A stretch of 64,000 nucleotides of DNA from Morinoia aosen (lineage: Eukaryota > Arthropoda > Malacostraca > Amphipoda > Talitridae), in the NCBI GenBank assembly GCA_030386875.1, contig CM059560.1:42946757-43010756 (forward strand), written 5' to 3'. Position numbers and translations under genes: made by a program. Of the stretch, positions 35,136 through 47,391 are shown in pieces; within the stretch, counting starts at the first letter, position 1; every line of letters starts with the position of its first letter. The notes under the pieces are model-generated. The model was not told the origin of the DNA. It did not search any database and worked only from the letters and a program-made list of their open reading frames with translations.

Positions 35136-38100
35136 CTCCTTTGTGCGCTGTAGAGATATTTCCTGTACTCCTTTGTGCGCTGTAGAGATACCTTCTGTAC
35201 TCCTTTGTGCGCTGTAGAGATACCTTCTGTACTCCTTTGTACGTTCTAGAGATATTTCCTGTACTCCTTTGTGCGCTGTAGAGATACCTTCTGTACTCCT
35301 TTGTGCGCTGTAGATATACCTTCTGTACTCCTTTGTGCGCTGTAGAGATACCTTCTGTACTCCTTTGTACGCTGTAGAGATACCTCGTGTACTCCTTTGT
35401 ACGTTCTAGAGATATTTCCTGAACTCCTTTGTGCGCTGTAGAGATACCTTCTGTACTCCTTTGTGCGCTGTAGAGATACCTTCTGTACTCCTTTGTGCGC
35501 TGTAGAGATACCTTCTGTACTCCTTTTTACGCTGTAGAGATACCTTCTGTACTCCTTTGTGCGCTGTAGAGATACCTTCTGTACTCCTTTGTACGCTGTA
35601 GAGATACCTCGTGTACTCCTTTGTACATTCTAGAGATATTTCCTGTACTCCTTTGTGCGCTGTAGAGATACCTTCTGTACTCCTTTGTGCGCTGTAAAGA
35701 TACCTTCTGTACTCCTTTGTGCGCTGTAGAGACACCTTCTGTACTCCTTTGTACGTTCTAGAGATATTTCCTGTACTCCTTTGTGCGCTGTAGAGATGCC
35801 TTCTGTACTCCTTTGTGCGCTGTAGAGATACCTTCTGTACTCCTTTAGGCGCTGTAGAGATACCTTCTGTACTCCTTAGTGCGCTGTAGAGATACCTTCT
35901 GTACTCCTTTGTACGCTGTAGAGATACCTCGTGTACTCCTTTGTACGTTCTAGAGATATTTCCTGTACTCCTTTGTGTGCTGTAGAGATACCTTCTGTAC
36001 TCCTTTGTGCGCTGTAGAGATACCTTCTGTACTCCTTTGTGCGCTGTAGAGATACCTTCTTAACTCCTTTGTGCGCTGTAGAGATACCTTCTGTACTCCT
36101 TTGTACGCTGTAGAGATACCTCGTGTACTCCTTTGTACGTTCTAGAGATATTTCCTGTACTCCTTTGTGCGCTGTAGAGATACCTTCTGTACTCCTTTGT
36201 GCGCTGTAGAGATACCTTCTGTACTCCTTTGTACGCTGTAGAGATACCTCGTGTACTCCTTTGTACGTTCTAGAGATATTTCCTGTACTCCTTTGTGCGC
36301 TGTAGAGATACCTTCTGTACTCCTTTGTGCGCTGTAGAGATACCTTCTGTACTCCTTTGTGCGCTGTAGAGATACCTTCTGTACTCCTTTGTACGCTGTA
36401 GAGATACCTCGTGTACTCCTTTGTACGTTCTAGAGATATTTCCTGTACTCCTTTGTGCGCTGTAGAGATACCTTCTGTACTCCTTTGTGCGCTGTAGAGA
36501 TACCTTCTGTACTCCTCTGTGCGCTGTAGAGATACCTTCTGTACTCCTTTGTACGCTGTAGAGATACCTTCTGTACTCCTTTGTGCGCTGTAGAGATACC
36601 TTCTGTACTCCTTTGTACGCTGTAGAGATACCTCGTGTACTCCTTTGTACGTTCTAGAGATATTTCCTGTACTCCTTTGTGCGCTGTAGAGATTCCTTCT
36701 GTACTCCTTTGTGCGCTGTAGAGATGCCTTCTGTACTCCTTTGTGCGCTGTAGAGATACCTTCTGTACTCCTTTGTACGTTCTAGAGATATTTCCTGTAC
36801 TCCTTTGTGCGCTGTAGAGATACCTTCTGTACTTCTTTGTGCGCTCTACAGATACCTTCTGTACTCCTTTGTGCGCTGTAGAGATACCTTCTGTACTCCT
36901 TTGTGCGTTGTAGAGATACCTTCTGTACTCCTCTGTACGCTGTAGAGATACCTCGTGTACTCCTTTGTACGTTCTAGAGATATTTCCTGTACTCCTTTGT
37001 ACGCTGTAGAGATACCTTCTGTACTCCTTTGTGCGCTGTAGAGATACCTTCTGTACACCTTTGTGCGCTGTAGAGATACCTTCTGTACTCCTTTGTACGC
37101 TGTAGAGATACCTCGTGTACTCCTTTGTACGTTCTAGAGATATTTCCTGTACTCCTTTGTGCGCTGTAGAGATACCTACTGGACTCATTTGTGCGCTGTA
37201 GAGATACCTTCTGTACTCCTTTGTGCGCTGTAGAGATACCTTCTGTACTCCTTTGTACGCTGTAGAGATACCTCGTGTACTCCTTTGTACGTTCTGGAGA
37301 TATTTCCTGTACTCCTTTGTGCGCTGTAGAGATACCTTCTGTACTCCTTTGTGCGCTGTAGAGATACTTTCTGTACTCCTTTGTGCGCTGTAGAGATACC
37401 TTCTGTACTCCTTTGTATGCTGTAGAGATACCTCGTGTACTCCTTTGTACGTTCTAGAGATATTTCCTGTACTCCTTTGTGCGCTGTAGAGATACCTTCT
37501 GTACTCCTTCGTGCGCTGTAGAGATACCTTCTGTACTCCTTTGTGTGCTGTAGAGATACCTTCTGTACTCCTTTGTGCGCTGTAGAGATACCTTCTGTAC
37601 TCCTTTGTACGCTGTAGAGATACCTCGTGTACTCCTTTGTACGTTCTAGAGATATTTCCTGTACTCCTTTGTGCGCTGTAGAGATACCTTCTGTACTCCT
37701 TTGTGCGCTGTAGAGATACCTTCTGTAATCCCATGTGCGCTGTAGAGATACCTTCTGTACTCCTTTGTGCGCTGTAGAGATACCTTCTGTACTCCTTTGT
37801 GCGCTGTAGAGATACCTTCTGTACTCCTTAGTACGCTGTAGAGATACCTCGTGTACTCCTTTGTGCGCTGTAGAGATACCTTCTGTACTCCTTTGTGCGC
37901 TGTAGAGATACCTTCTGTACTCCTTTGTGCGCTGTAGAGATACCTTCTGTACTCCCTTGTGCGCTGTAGAGATACCTTCTGTACTCCTTTGTGCGCTGTA
38001 GAGATACCTTCTGTACTCCTTTGTGCGCTGTAGAGATACCTTCTGTACTCCTTAGTACGCTGTAGAGATACCTCGTGTACTCCTTTGTGCGCTGTAGAGA

Positions 38101-39103
38101 TACCTTCTGTACTCCTTTGTACGCTGTAGAGATACCTCGTGTACTCCTTTGTACGTTCTAGAGATATTTCCTGTACTCCATTGTGCGCTGTAGAGATACC
38201 TTCTGTACTCCTTTGTGCGCTGTAGAGATACCTTCTGTACTCCTTTGTGCGCTGTAGAGATACCTTCTGTACTCCTTTGTGCGCTGTAGAGATACCTTCT
38301 GTACTCCTTTGTACGCTGTAGAGATACCTTCTGTACTCCTTTGTGCGCTGTAGAGATACCTCCTGTACTCCTTTGTACGCTGTAGAGATACCTCGTGTAC
38401 TCCTTTGTACGTTCTAGAGATATTTCCTGTACTCCTTTGTGCGCTGTAGAGATACCTTCTGTACTCCTTTGTGCGCTGTAGAGATACCTTCTGTACTCCT
38501 TGGTGCGCTGTAGAGATACCTTCTGTACTCCTTTGTACGCTGTAGAGATACCTTCTGTACTCCTTTGTGCGCTGTAGAGATACCTTCTGTACTCCTTTGT
38601 ACGCTGTAGAGATACCTCTTGTACTCCTTTGTACGTTCTAGAGATATTTCCTGTACTCCTTTGTGCGCTGTAGAGATTCCTTCTGTACTCCTTTGTACGT
38701 TCTAGAGATATTTCCTGTACTCCTTTGTACGCTGTAGAGATACCTTCTGTACTCCTTTGTGCGCTGTAGAGATACCTTCTGTACTCCTTTGTACGCTGTA
38801 GAGATACCTCGTGTACTCCTTTGTGCGCTGTAGAGATACCTTCTGTACTCCTTTGTACGCTGTAGAGATACCTCGTGTACTCCTTTGTACGTTCTCGAGA
38901 TATTTCCTGTACTCCTTTGTGCGCTGTAGAGATACCTTCTGTACTCCTTTGTGCGCTGTAGAGATACCTTCTGTACTCCTTTGTGCACTGTAGAGATACC
39001 TTCTGTACTCCTTTGTACGCTGTAGAGATACCTCGTGTACTCCTTTGTACGTTCTGGAGATATTTCCTGTACTCCTTTGTGCGCTGTAGAGATACCTTCT
39101 GTA
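35136..39103. repeat. 118/124-monomer tandem duplication, copy 2 (3,968 bp)
   Basis: This is the second copy of the 31.4-kb unit. It keeps the six monomers (about 35,936-36,127, with tgtgctg and cttaactcc) that copy 1 has lost, matching 30,048-30,239 at an offset of 5,888 bp. Otherwise the marks listed for copy 1 are all present. The in-phase C monomer near 38,893 reads ttctcgag where copy 1 has ttttcgag near 34,925. At 39,104 an ordinary A stands where the left copy starts E, and agreement ends. Confidence 0.9.
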
Positions 39104-39935
39104 CTCCTTTGTGCGCTGTAGAGATACCTTCTGTACTCCTTTGTGCGCTGTAGAGATACCCTCTGTACTCCTCTGTGCGCTGTAGAGATACCTTCTGTAC
39201 TCCTTTGTACGCTGTAGAGATACATCGTGTACTCCTTTGTACGTTCTAGAGATATTTCCTGTACTCCTTTGTGCGCTGTAGAGATACCTTCTGTACTCCT
39301 TTGTGCGCTGTAGAGATACCTTCTGTACTCCTTTGTGCGCTGTAGAGATACCTTCTGTACTCCTTTGTGCGCTGTAGAGATACCTTCTGTACTCCTTTGT
39401 GCGCTGTAGATATACCTTCTGTACTCCTTTGTACGCTGTAGAGATACCTTCTGTACTCCTTTGTGCGCTGTAGAGAGACCTTCTGTACTCCTTTGTGCGC
39501 TGTAGAGATACCTTCTGTACTCCTTTGTACACTGTAGAGATACCTCGTGTACTCCTTTGTACGTTCTAGAGATATTTCCTGTACTCCTTTGTGCGCTGTA
39601 GAGATACCTTCTGTACTCCTTTGTGCGCTGTAGAGATACCTTCTGTACTCCTTTGTGCGCTGTAGAGATACCTTCTGTACTCCTTTGTGCGCTGTAGAGA
39701 TACCTTCTGTACTCCTTTGTGCGCTGTAGAGATACCTTCTGTACTCCTTTGTACGCTGTAGAGATACCTCGTTTACTCCTTTGTGCGCTGTAGAGATAAC
39801 TTCTGTACTCCTTTGTGCGCTGTAGAGATACCTTCTGTACTCCTTTGTGCGCTGTAGAGATACATTCTGTACTCCTTTGTACGTTCTAGAGATATTTCCT
39901 GTACTCCTTTGTGCGCTGTAGAGATACCTTCTGTA
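39104..39935. repeat. Satellite between the 118-mer pair and the E-bounded units
   Basis: Repeat only: mainly A runs with B-C pairs near 39.22 and 39.55 kb. A gtacactg mark near 39,528 recurs near 40,968, 43,016, 44,936 and 46,984, so this stretch already belongs in part to the family that fills 40-48 kb. No unique sequence is seen. Confidence 0.8.
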
Positions 39936-41375
39936 CTCCTTTGTGCGCTGTAGAGATATTTCCTGTACTCCTTTGTGCGCTGTAGAGATACCTTCTGTAC
40001 TCCTTTGTGCGCTGTAGAGATACCTTCTGTACTCCTTTGTACGCTGTAGAGATACCTCGTGTACTCCTTTGTACGTTCTAGAGATATTTCCTGTACTCCT
40101 TTTTGCGCTGTAGAGATACCTTCTGTACTCCTTTGTGCGCTGTAGAGATACCTTCTGTACTCCTTTGTGCGCTGTAGAGATACCATCTGTACTCCTTTGT
40201 ACGCTGTAGAGATACCTTCTGTACTCCTTTGTGCGCTGTAGAGATACCTTCTGTACTCCTTTGTACGCTGTAGAGATACCTCGTGTACTCCTTTGTACGT
40301 TCTTGAGATATTTCCTGTACTCCTTTGTGCGCTGTAGATATACCTTCTGTACTCCTTTGTGCGCTGTAGAGATACCTTCTGTACTCCTTTGTGCGCTGTA
40401 GAGATACCTTCTGTACTCCTTTGTGCGCTGTAGAGATACCTTCTTAACTCCTTTGTGCGCTGTAGAGATACCTTCTGTACTCCTTTGTACGCTGTAGAGA
40501 TACCTCGTGTACTCCTTTGTACGTTCTAGAGATATTTCCTGTACTCCTTTGTGCGCTGTAGAGATACCTTCTGTACTCCTTTTTGCGCTGTAGAGATACC
40601 TTCTGTACTCCTTTGTACGCTGTAGAGATACCTCGTGTACTCTTTTGTACGTTCTAGAGATATTTCCTGTACTCCTTTGTGCGCTGTAGAGATACCTTCT
40701 GTACTCCTTTGTGCACTGTAAAGATACCTTCTGTACGCCTTTGTGCGCTGTAGAGATACTTTCTGTACTCCTTTGTGCGCTGTAGAGATACCTTCTGTAC
40801 TCCTTTGTGCGCTGTAGAGATACCTTCTGTACTCCTTTGCACGCTGTAGAGATACCTCGTGTGCTCCTTTGTGCGCTGTAGAGATACCTTCTGTACTCCT
40901 TTGTGCGCTGTAGAGAGACCTTCTGTACTCCTTTGTGCGCTGTAGAGATACCTTCTGTACTCCTTTGTACACTGTAGAGATACCTCGTGTACTCCTTTGT
41001 ACGTTCTAGAGATATTTCCTGTACTCCTTTGTGCGCTGTAGAGATACCTTCTGTACTCCTTTGTGCGCTGTAGAGATACCTTCTGTACTCCTTTGTGCGC
41101 TGTAGAGATACCTTCTGTACTCCTTTGTGCGCTGTAGAGATACCTTCTGTACTCCTTTGTGCGCTGTAGAGATACCTTCTGTACTCCTTTGTACGCTGTA
41201 GAGATACCTCGTGTACTCCTTTGTGCGCTGTAGAGATAACTTGTGTACTCCTTTGTGCGCTGTAGAGATACCTTCTGTACTCCTTTGTGCGCTGTAGAGA
41301 TACATTCTGTACTCCTTTGTACGTTCTAGAGATATTTCCTGTACTCCTTTGTGCGCTGTAGAGATACCTTCTGTA
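39936..41375. repeat. E-bounded HOR unit of 45 monomers (1,440 bp)
   Basis: Runs from E at 39936 to E at 41376. Marks in order are tttttgcg near 40,100, ttcttgag at 40,301, cttaactcc near 40,443, the tttttgcg pair, tgcactgtaaag near 40,713, gtacgcc near 40,733, cgtgtgctcc near 40,858 and gagagacc near 40,915. The following units contain the same marks plus an extra stretch, so this is the short member of the family. Confidence 0.87.
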
Positions 41376-43423
41376 CTCCTTTGTGCGCTGTAGAGATATT
41401 TCCTGTACTCCTGTGTGCGCTGTAGAGATACCTTCTGTACTCCTTTGTGCGCTGTAGAGATACCTTCTGTACTCCTTTGTACGCTGTAGAGATACCTCGT
41501 GTACTCCTTTGTACGTTCTAGAGATATTTCCTGTACTCCTTTTTGCGCTGTAGAGATACCTTCTGTACTCCTTTGTGCGCTGTAGAGATACCTTCTGTAC
41601 TCCTTTGTGCGCTGTAGAGATACCTTCTGTACTCCTTTGTACGCTGTAGAGATACCTTCTGTACTCCTTTGTGCGCTGTAGAGATACCTTCTGTACTCCT
41701 TTGTACGCTGTAGAGATACCTCGTGTACTCCTTTGTACGTTCTTGAGATATTTCCTGTACTCCTTTGTGCGCTGTAGAGATACCTTCTGTACTCCTTTGT
41801 GCGCTGTAGAGATACCTTCTGTACTCCTTTGTGCGCTGTAAAGATACCTTCTGTACTCCTTTGTACGCTGTAGAGATACCTTCTGTACTCCTTTGTGCGC
41901 TGTAGAGATACCTTCTGTACTCCTTTGTACGCTGTAGAGATACCTCGTGTACTCCTTTGTACGTTCTAGAGATATTTCCTGTACTCCTTTGTGCGCTGTA
42001 GAGATACCTTCTGTACTCCTTTTTGCGCTGTAGAGATACCTTCTGTACTCCTTTGTACGCTGTAGAGATAACTCGTGTACTCTTTTGTACGTTCTAGAGA
42101 TATTTCCTGTACTCCTTTGTGCGCTGTAGAGATACCTTCTGTACTCCTTTGTGCACTGTAAAGATACCTTCTGTACGCCTTTGTGCGCTGTAGAGATACT
42201 TTCTGTACTCCTTTGTGCGCTGTAGAGATACCTTCTGTACTCCTTTGTGCGCTGTAGAGATACCTTCTGTACTCCTTTGTACGCTGTAGAGATACCTCGT
42301 GTGCTCCTTTGTGCGCTATAGGGATACCTTCTGTACTCCTTTGTGCGCTGTAGAGATACCTTCTGTACTCCTTTGTGCGCTGTAGAAATACCTTCTGTAC
42401 TCTTTTGTGCGCTGTAGAGATACCTTCTGTACTCCTTTGTGCGCTGTAGAGATACCTTCTGTACTCCTTTGTACGCTGTAGAGATACCTTCTGTATTCCT
42501 TTGTGCGCTGTAGAGATACCTTCTGTACTCTTTTGTACGCTGTAGAGATACCTCGTGTACTCCTTTGTACGTTCTAGAGATATTTCCTGTACTCCTTTGT
42601 GCGCTGTAGAGATACCTTCTGTACTCCTTTTTGCGCTGTAGAGATACCTTCTGTACTCCTTTGTACGCTGTAGAGATACCTCGTGTACTCTTTTGTACGT
42701 TCTAGAGATATTTCCTGTACTCCTTTGTGCGCTGTAGAGATACCTTCTGTACTCCTCTGTGCACTGTAAAGATACCTTCTGTACGCCTTTGTGCGCTGTA
42801 GAGATACTTTCTGTACTCCTTTGTGTGCTGTAGAGATACCTTCTGTACTCCTTTGAGCGCTGTAGAGATACCTTCTGTACTCCTTTGTACGCTGTAGAGA
42901 TACCTCGTGTGCTCCTTTGTGCGCTGTAGAGATACCTTCTGTACTCCTTTGTGCGCTGTAGAGAGACCTTCTGTACTCCTTTGTGCGCTGTAGAGATACC
43001 TTCTGTACTCCTTTGTACACTGTAGAGATACCTCGTGTACTCCTTTGTACGTTCTAGAGATATTTCCTGTACTCCTTTGTGCGCTGTAGAGATACCTTCT
43101 GTACTCCTTTGTGCGCTGTAGAGATACCTTCTGTACTCCTTTGTGCGCTGTAGAGATACCTTCTGTACTCCTTTGTGCGCTGTAGAGATACCTTCTGTAC
43201 TCCTTTGTGCGCTGTAGAGAGACCTTCTGTACTCCTTTGTACGCTGTAGAGATACCTCGTGTACTCCTTTGTGCGCTGTAGAGATAACTTCTGTACTCCT
43301 TTGTGCGCTGTAGAGATACCTTCTGTACTCCTTTGTGCGCTGTAGAGATACATTCTGTACTCCTTTGTACGTTCTAGAGATATTTCCTGTACTCCTTTGT
43401 GCGCTGTAGAGATACCTTCTGTA
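41376..43423. repeat. E-bounded HOR unit of 64 monomers (2,048 bp)
   Basis: Runs from E at 41376 to E at 43424. It carries the ttcttgag C monomer at 41,741 and two rounds of the tgcactgtaaag, gtacgcc, cgtgtgctcc group (about 42.15-42.3 kb and 42.76-42.91 kb), where the 45-monomer unit has one. An internal duplication of about 19-20 monomers therefore explains the length difference. Confidence 0.87.
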
Positions 43424-46400
43424 CTCCTTTGTGCGCTGTAGAGATATTTCCTGTACTCCTTTGTGCGCTGTAGAGATACCTTCTGTACTCCTTTGTGCGC
43501 TGTAGAGATACCTTCTGTACTCCTTTGTACGCTGTAGAGATACCTCGTGTACTCCTTTGTACGTTCTAGAGATATTTCCTGTACTCCTTTCTGCGCTGTA
43601 GAGATACCTTCTGTACTCCTTTGTGCGCTGTAGAGATACCTTCTGTACTCCTTTGTGCGCTGTAGAGATACCTTCTGTACTCCTTTGTACGCTGTAGAGA
43701 TACCTTCTGTACTCCTTTGTGCGCTGTAGAGATACCTTCTTTACTCCTTTGTACGCTGTAGAGATACCTCGTGTACTCCTTTGTACGTTCTTGAGATATT
43801 TCCTGTACTCCTTTGTGCGCTGTAGAGATACCTTCTGTACTCCTTTGTGCGCTGTAGAGATACCTTCTGTACTCCTTTGTGCGCTGTAGAGATACCTTCT
43901 GTACTCCTTTGTACGCTGTAGAGATACCTTCTGTACTCCTTTGTGCGCTGTAGAGATACCTTCTGTACTCCTTTGTACGCTGTAGAGATACCTCGTGTAC
44001 TCCTTTGTACGTTCTAGAGATATTTCCTGTACTCCTTTGTGCGATGTAGAGATACCTTCTGTACTCCTTTTTGCGCTGTAGAGATACCTTCTGTACTCCT
44101 TTGTACGCTGTAGAGATAACTCGTGTACTCTTTTGTACGTTCTAGAGATATTTCCTGTACTCCTTTGTGCGCTGTAGAGATACCTTCTGTACTCCTTTGT
44201 GCACTGTAAAGATACCTTCTGTACGCCTTTGTGCGCTGTAGAGATACTTTCTGTACTCCTTTGTGCGCTGTAGAGATACCTTCTGTACTCCTTTGTGCGC
44301 TGTAGAGATACCTTCTGTACTCCTTTGTACGCTGTAGAGATACCTCGTGTGCTCCTTTGTGCGCTATAGAGATACCTTCTGTACTCCTTTGTGCGCTGTA
44401 GAGATACCTTCTGTACTCCTTTGTGCGCTGTAGAAATACCTTCTGTACTCCTTTGTGCGCTGTAGAGATACCTTCTGTACTCCTTTGTGCGCTGTAGAGA
44501 TACCTTCTGTACTCCTTTGTACGCTGTAGAGATACCTTCTGTATTCCTTTGTGCGCTGTAGAGATACCTTCTGTACTCCTTTGTACGCTGTAGAGATACC
44601 TCGTGTACTCTTTTGTACGTTCTAGAGATATTTCCTGTACTCCTTTGTGCGCTGTAGAGATACCTTCTGTACTCCTTTGTGCACTGTAAAGATACCTTCT
44701 GTACGCCTTTGTGCGCTGTAGAGATACTTTCTGTACTCCTTTGTGCGCTGTAGAGATACCTTCTGTACTCCTTTGTGCGCTGTAGAGATACCTTCTGTAC
44801 TCCTTTGTACGCTGTAGAGATACCTCGTGTGCTCCTTTGTGCGCTGTAGAGATACCTTCTGTACTCCTTTGTGCGCTGTAGAGAGACCTTCTGTACTCCT
44901 TTGTGCGCTGTAGAGATACCTTCTGTACTCCTTTGTACACTGTAGAGATACCTCGTGTACTCCTTTGTACGTTCTAGAGATATTTCCTGTACTCCTTTGT
45001 GCGCTGTAGAGATACCTTCTGTACTCCTTTGTGCGCTGTAGAGATACCTTCTGTACTCCTTTGTGCGCTGTAGAGATACCTTCTGTACTCCTTTGTGCGC
45101 TGTAGAGATACCTTCTGTACTCCTTTGTGCGCTGTAGAGATACCTTCTGTACTCCTTTGTACGCTGTAGAGATACCTCGTGTACTCCTTTGTGCGCTGTA
45201 GAGATAACTTCTGTACTCCTTTGTGCGCTGTAGAGATACCTTCTGTACTCCTTTGTGCGCTGTAGAGATACATTCTGTACTCCTTTGTACGTTCTAGAGA
45301 TATTTCCTGTACTCCTTTGTGCGCTGTAGAGATACCTTCTGTACTCCTTTGTGCGCTGTAGAGATATTTCCTGTACTCCTTTGTGCGCTGTAGAGATACC
45401 TTCTGTACTCCTTTGTGCGCTGTAGAGATACCTTCTGTACTCCTTTGTACGCTGTAGAGATACCTCGTGTACTCCTTTGTACGTTCTAGAGATATTTCCT
45501 GTACTCCTTTTTGCGCTGTAGAGATACCTTCTGTACTCCTTTGTGCGCTGTAGAGATACCTTCTGTACTCCTTTGTGCGCTGTAGAGATACCTTCTGTAC
45601 TCCTTTGTACGCTGTAGAGATACCTTCTGTACTCCTTTGTGCGCTGTAGAGATACCTTCTGTACTCCTTTGTACGCTGTAGAGATACCTCGTGTACTCCT
45701 TTGTACGTTCTTGAGATATTTCCTGTACTCCTTTGTGCGCTGTAGAGATACCTTCTGTACTCCTTTGTGCGCTGTAGAGATACCTTCTGTACTCCTTTGT
45801 GCGCTGTAAAGATACCTTCTGTACTCCTTTGTACGCTGTAGAGATACCTTCTGTACTCCTTTGTGCGCTGTAGAGATACCTTCTGTACTCCTTTGTACGC
45901 TGTAGAGATACCTCGTGTACTCCTTTGTACGTTCTAGAGATATTTCCTGTACTCCTTTGTGCGCTGTAGAGATACCTTCTGTACTCCTTTTTGCGCTGTA
46001 GAGATACCTTCTGTACTCCTTTGTACGCTGTAGAGATAACTCGTGTACTCTTTTGTACGTTCTAGAGATATTTCCTGTACTCCTTTGTGCGCTGTAGAGA
46101 TACCTTCTGTACTCCTTTGTGCACTGTAATGATACCTTCTGTACGCCTTTGTGCGCTGTAGAGATACTTTCTGTACTCCTTTGTGCGCTGTAGAGATACC
46201 TTCTGTACTCCTTTGTGCGCTGTAGAGATACCTTCTGTACTCCTTTGTACGCTGTAGAGATACCTCGTGTGCTCCTTTGTGCGCTATAGAGATACCTTCT
46301 GTACTCCTTTGTGCGCTGTAGAGATACCTTCTGTACTCCTTTGTGCGCTGTAGAAATACCTTCTGTACTCTTTTGTGCGCTGTAGAGATACCTTCTGTAC

Positions 46401-46732
46401 TCCTTTGTGCGCTGTAGAGATACCTTCTGTACTCCTTTGTACGCTGTAGAGATACCTTCTGTATTCCTTTGTGCGCTGTAGAGATACCTTCTGTACTCTT
46501 TTGTACGCTGTAGAGATACCTCGTGTACTCCTTTGTACGTTCTAGAGATATTTCCTGTACTCCTTTGTGCGCTGTAGAGATACCTTCTGTACTCCTTTTT
46601 GCGCTGTAGAGATACCTTCTGTACTCCTTTGTACGCTGTAGAGATACCTCGTGTACTCTTTTGTACGTTCTGGAGATATTTCCTGTACTCCTTTGTGCGC
46701 TGTAGAGATACCTTCTGTACTCCTCTGTGCAC
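41966..46732 (-). other. 1,588-codon open frame in satellite, judged non-coding
   Basis: This is the longest open frame in the window. It translates to a degenerate 32-residue repeat because three 32-bp monomers make 32 codons. The codon at its right end is GTG (plus-strand cac at 46,730-46,732), and I see no methionine anywhere else in the translation, so under the standard eukaryotic code it has no ATG start. It ends at the TAG of a C monomer (41,966-41,968). It stays open because each C monomer in the stop phase happens to carry a changed TCTAGA (ttcttgag at 43,789 and 45,709, ttctggag near 46,670). No signal peptide, domain or conserved motif is visible, and codon positions are not treated differently. 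Confidence 0.85.
43424..45343. repeat. E-bounded HOR unit of 60 monomers (1,920 bp)
   Basis: Runs from E at 43424 to E at 45344. It has the ttcttgag C monomer at 43,789 and two rounds of the tgcactgtaaag, gtacgcc, cgtgtgctcc group near 44.2 and 44.7 kb. The two rounds are closer together than in the 64-monomer units, which accounts for the four missing monomers (128 bp). Confidence 0.87.
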
Positions 46733-47391
46733 TGTAAAGATACCTTCTGTACGCCTTTGTGCGCTGTAGAGATACTTTCTGTACTCCTTTGTGCGCTGTA
46801 GAGATACCTTCTGTACTCCTTTGAGCGCTGTAGAGATACCTTCTGTACTCCTTTGTACGCTGTAGAGATACCTCGTGTGCTCCTTTGTGCGCTGTAGAGA
46901 TACCTTCTGTACTCCTTTGTGCGCTGTAGAGAGACCTTCTGTACTCCTTTGTGCGCTGTAGAGATACCTTCTGTACTCCTTCGTACACTGTAGAGATACC
47001 TCGTGTACTCCTTTGTACGTTCTAGAGATATTTCCTGTACTCCTTTGTGCGCTGTAGAGATACCTTCTGTACTCCTTTGTGCGCTGTAGAGATACCTTCT
47101 GTACTCCTTTGTGCGCTGTAGAGATACCTTCTGTACTCCTTTGTGCGCTGTAGAGATACCTTCTGTACTCCTTTGTGCGCTGTAGAGATACCTTCTGTAC
47201 TCCTTTGTACGCTGTAGAGATACCTCGTGTACTCCTTTGTGCGCTGTAGAGATAACTTCTGTACTCCTTTGTGCGCTGTAGAGATACCTTCTGTACTCCT
47301 TTGTGCGCTGTAGAGATACATTCTGTACTCCTTTGTACGTTCTAGAGATATTTCCTGTACTCCTTTGTGCGCTGTAGAGATACCTTCTGTA
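45344..47391. repeat. E-bounded HOR unit of 64 monomers (2,048 bp), second copy
   Basis: Runs from E at 45344 to E at 47392. It repeats the 41,376-43,423 unit at an offset of 3,968 bp, with the ttcttgag C monomer at 45,709. A private ttctggag change near 46,670 replaces the TCTAGA of one C monomer, and gtaatgatacc near 46,128 replaces gtaaag. The alternation 64-60-64 suggests amplification of a two-unit block of 124 monomers. Confidence 0.87.

Noticed and set aside
32462-38000. Two different HOR families on either side of 35,136
   Set aside because: The shift from +3,776 to +3,968 bp offset is fully explained by a single six-monomer gap, so they are one family.
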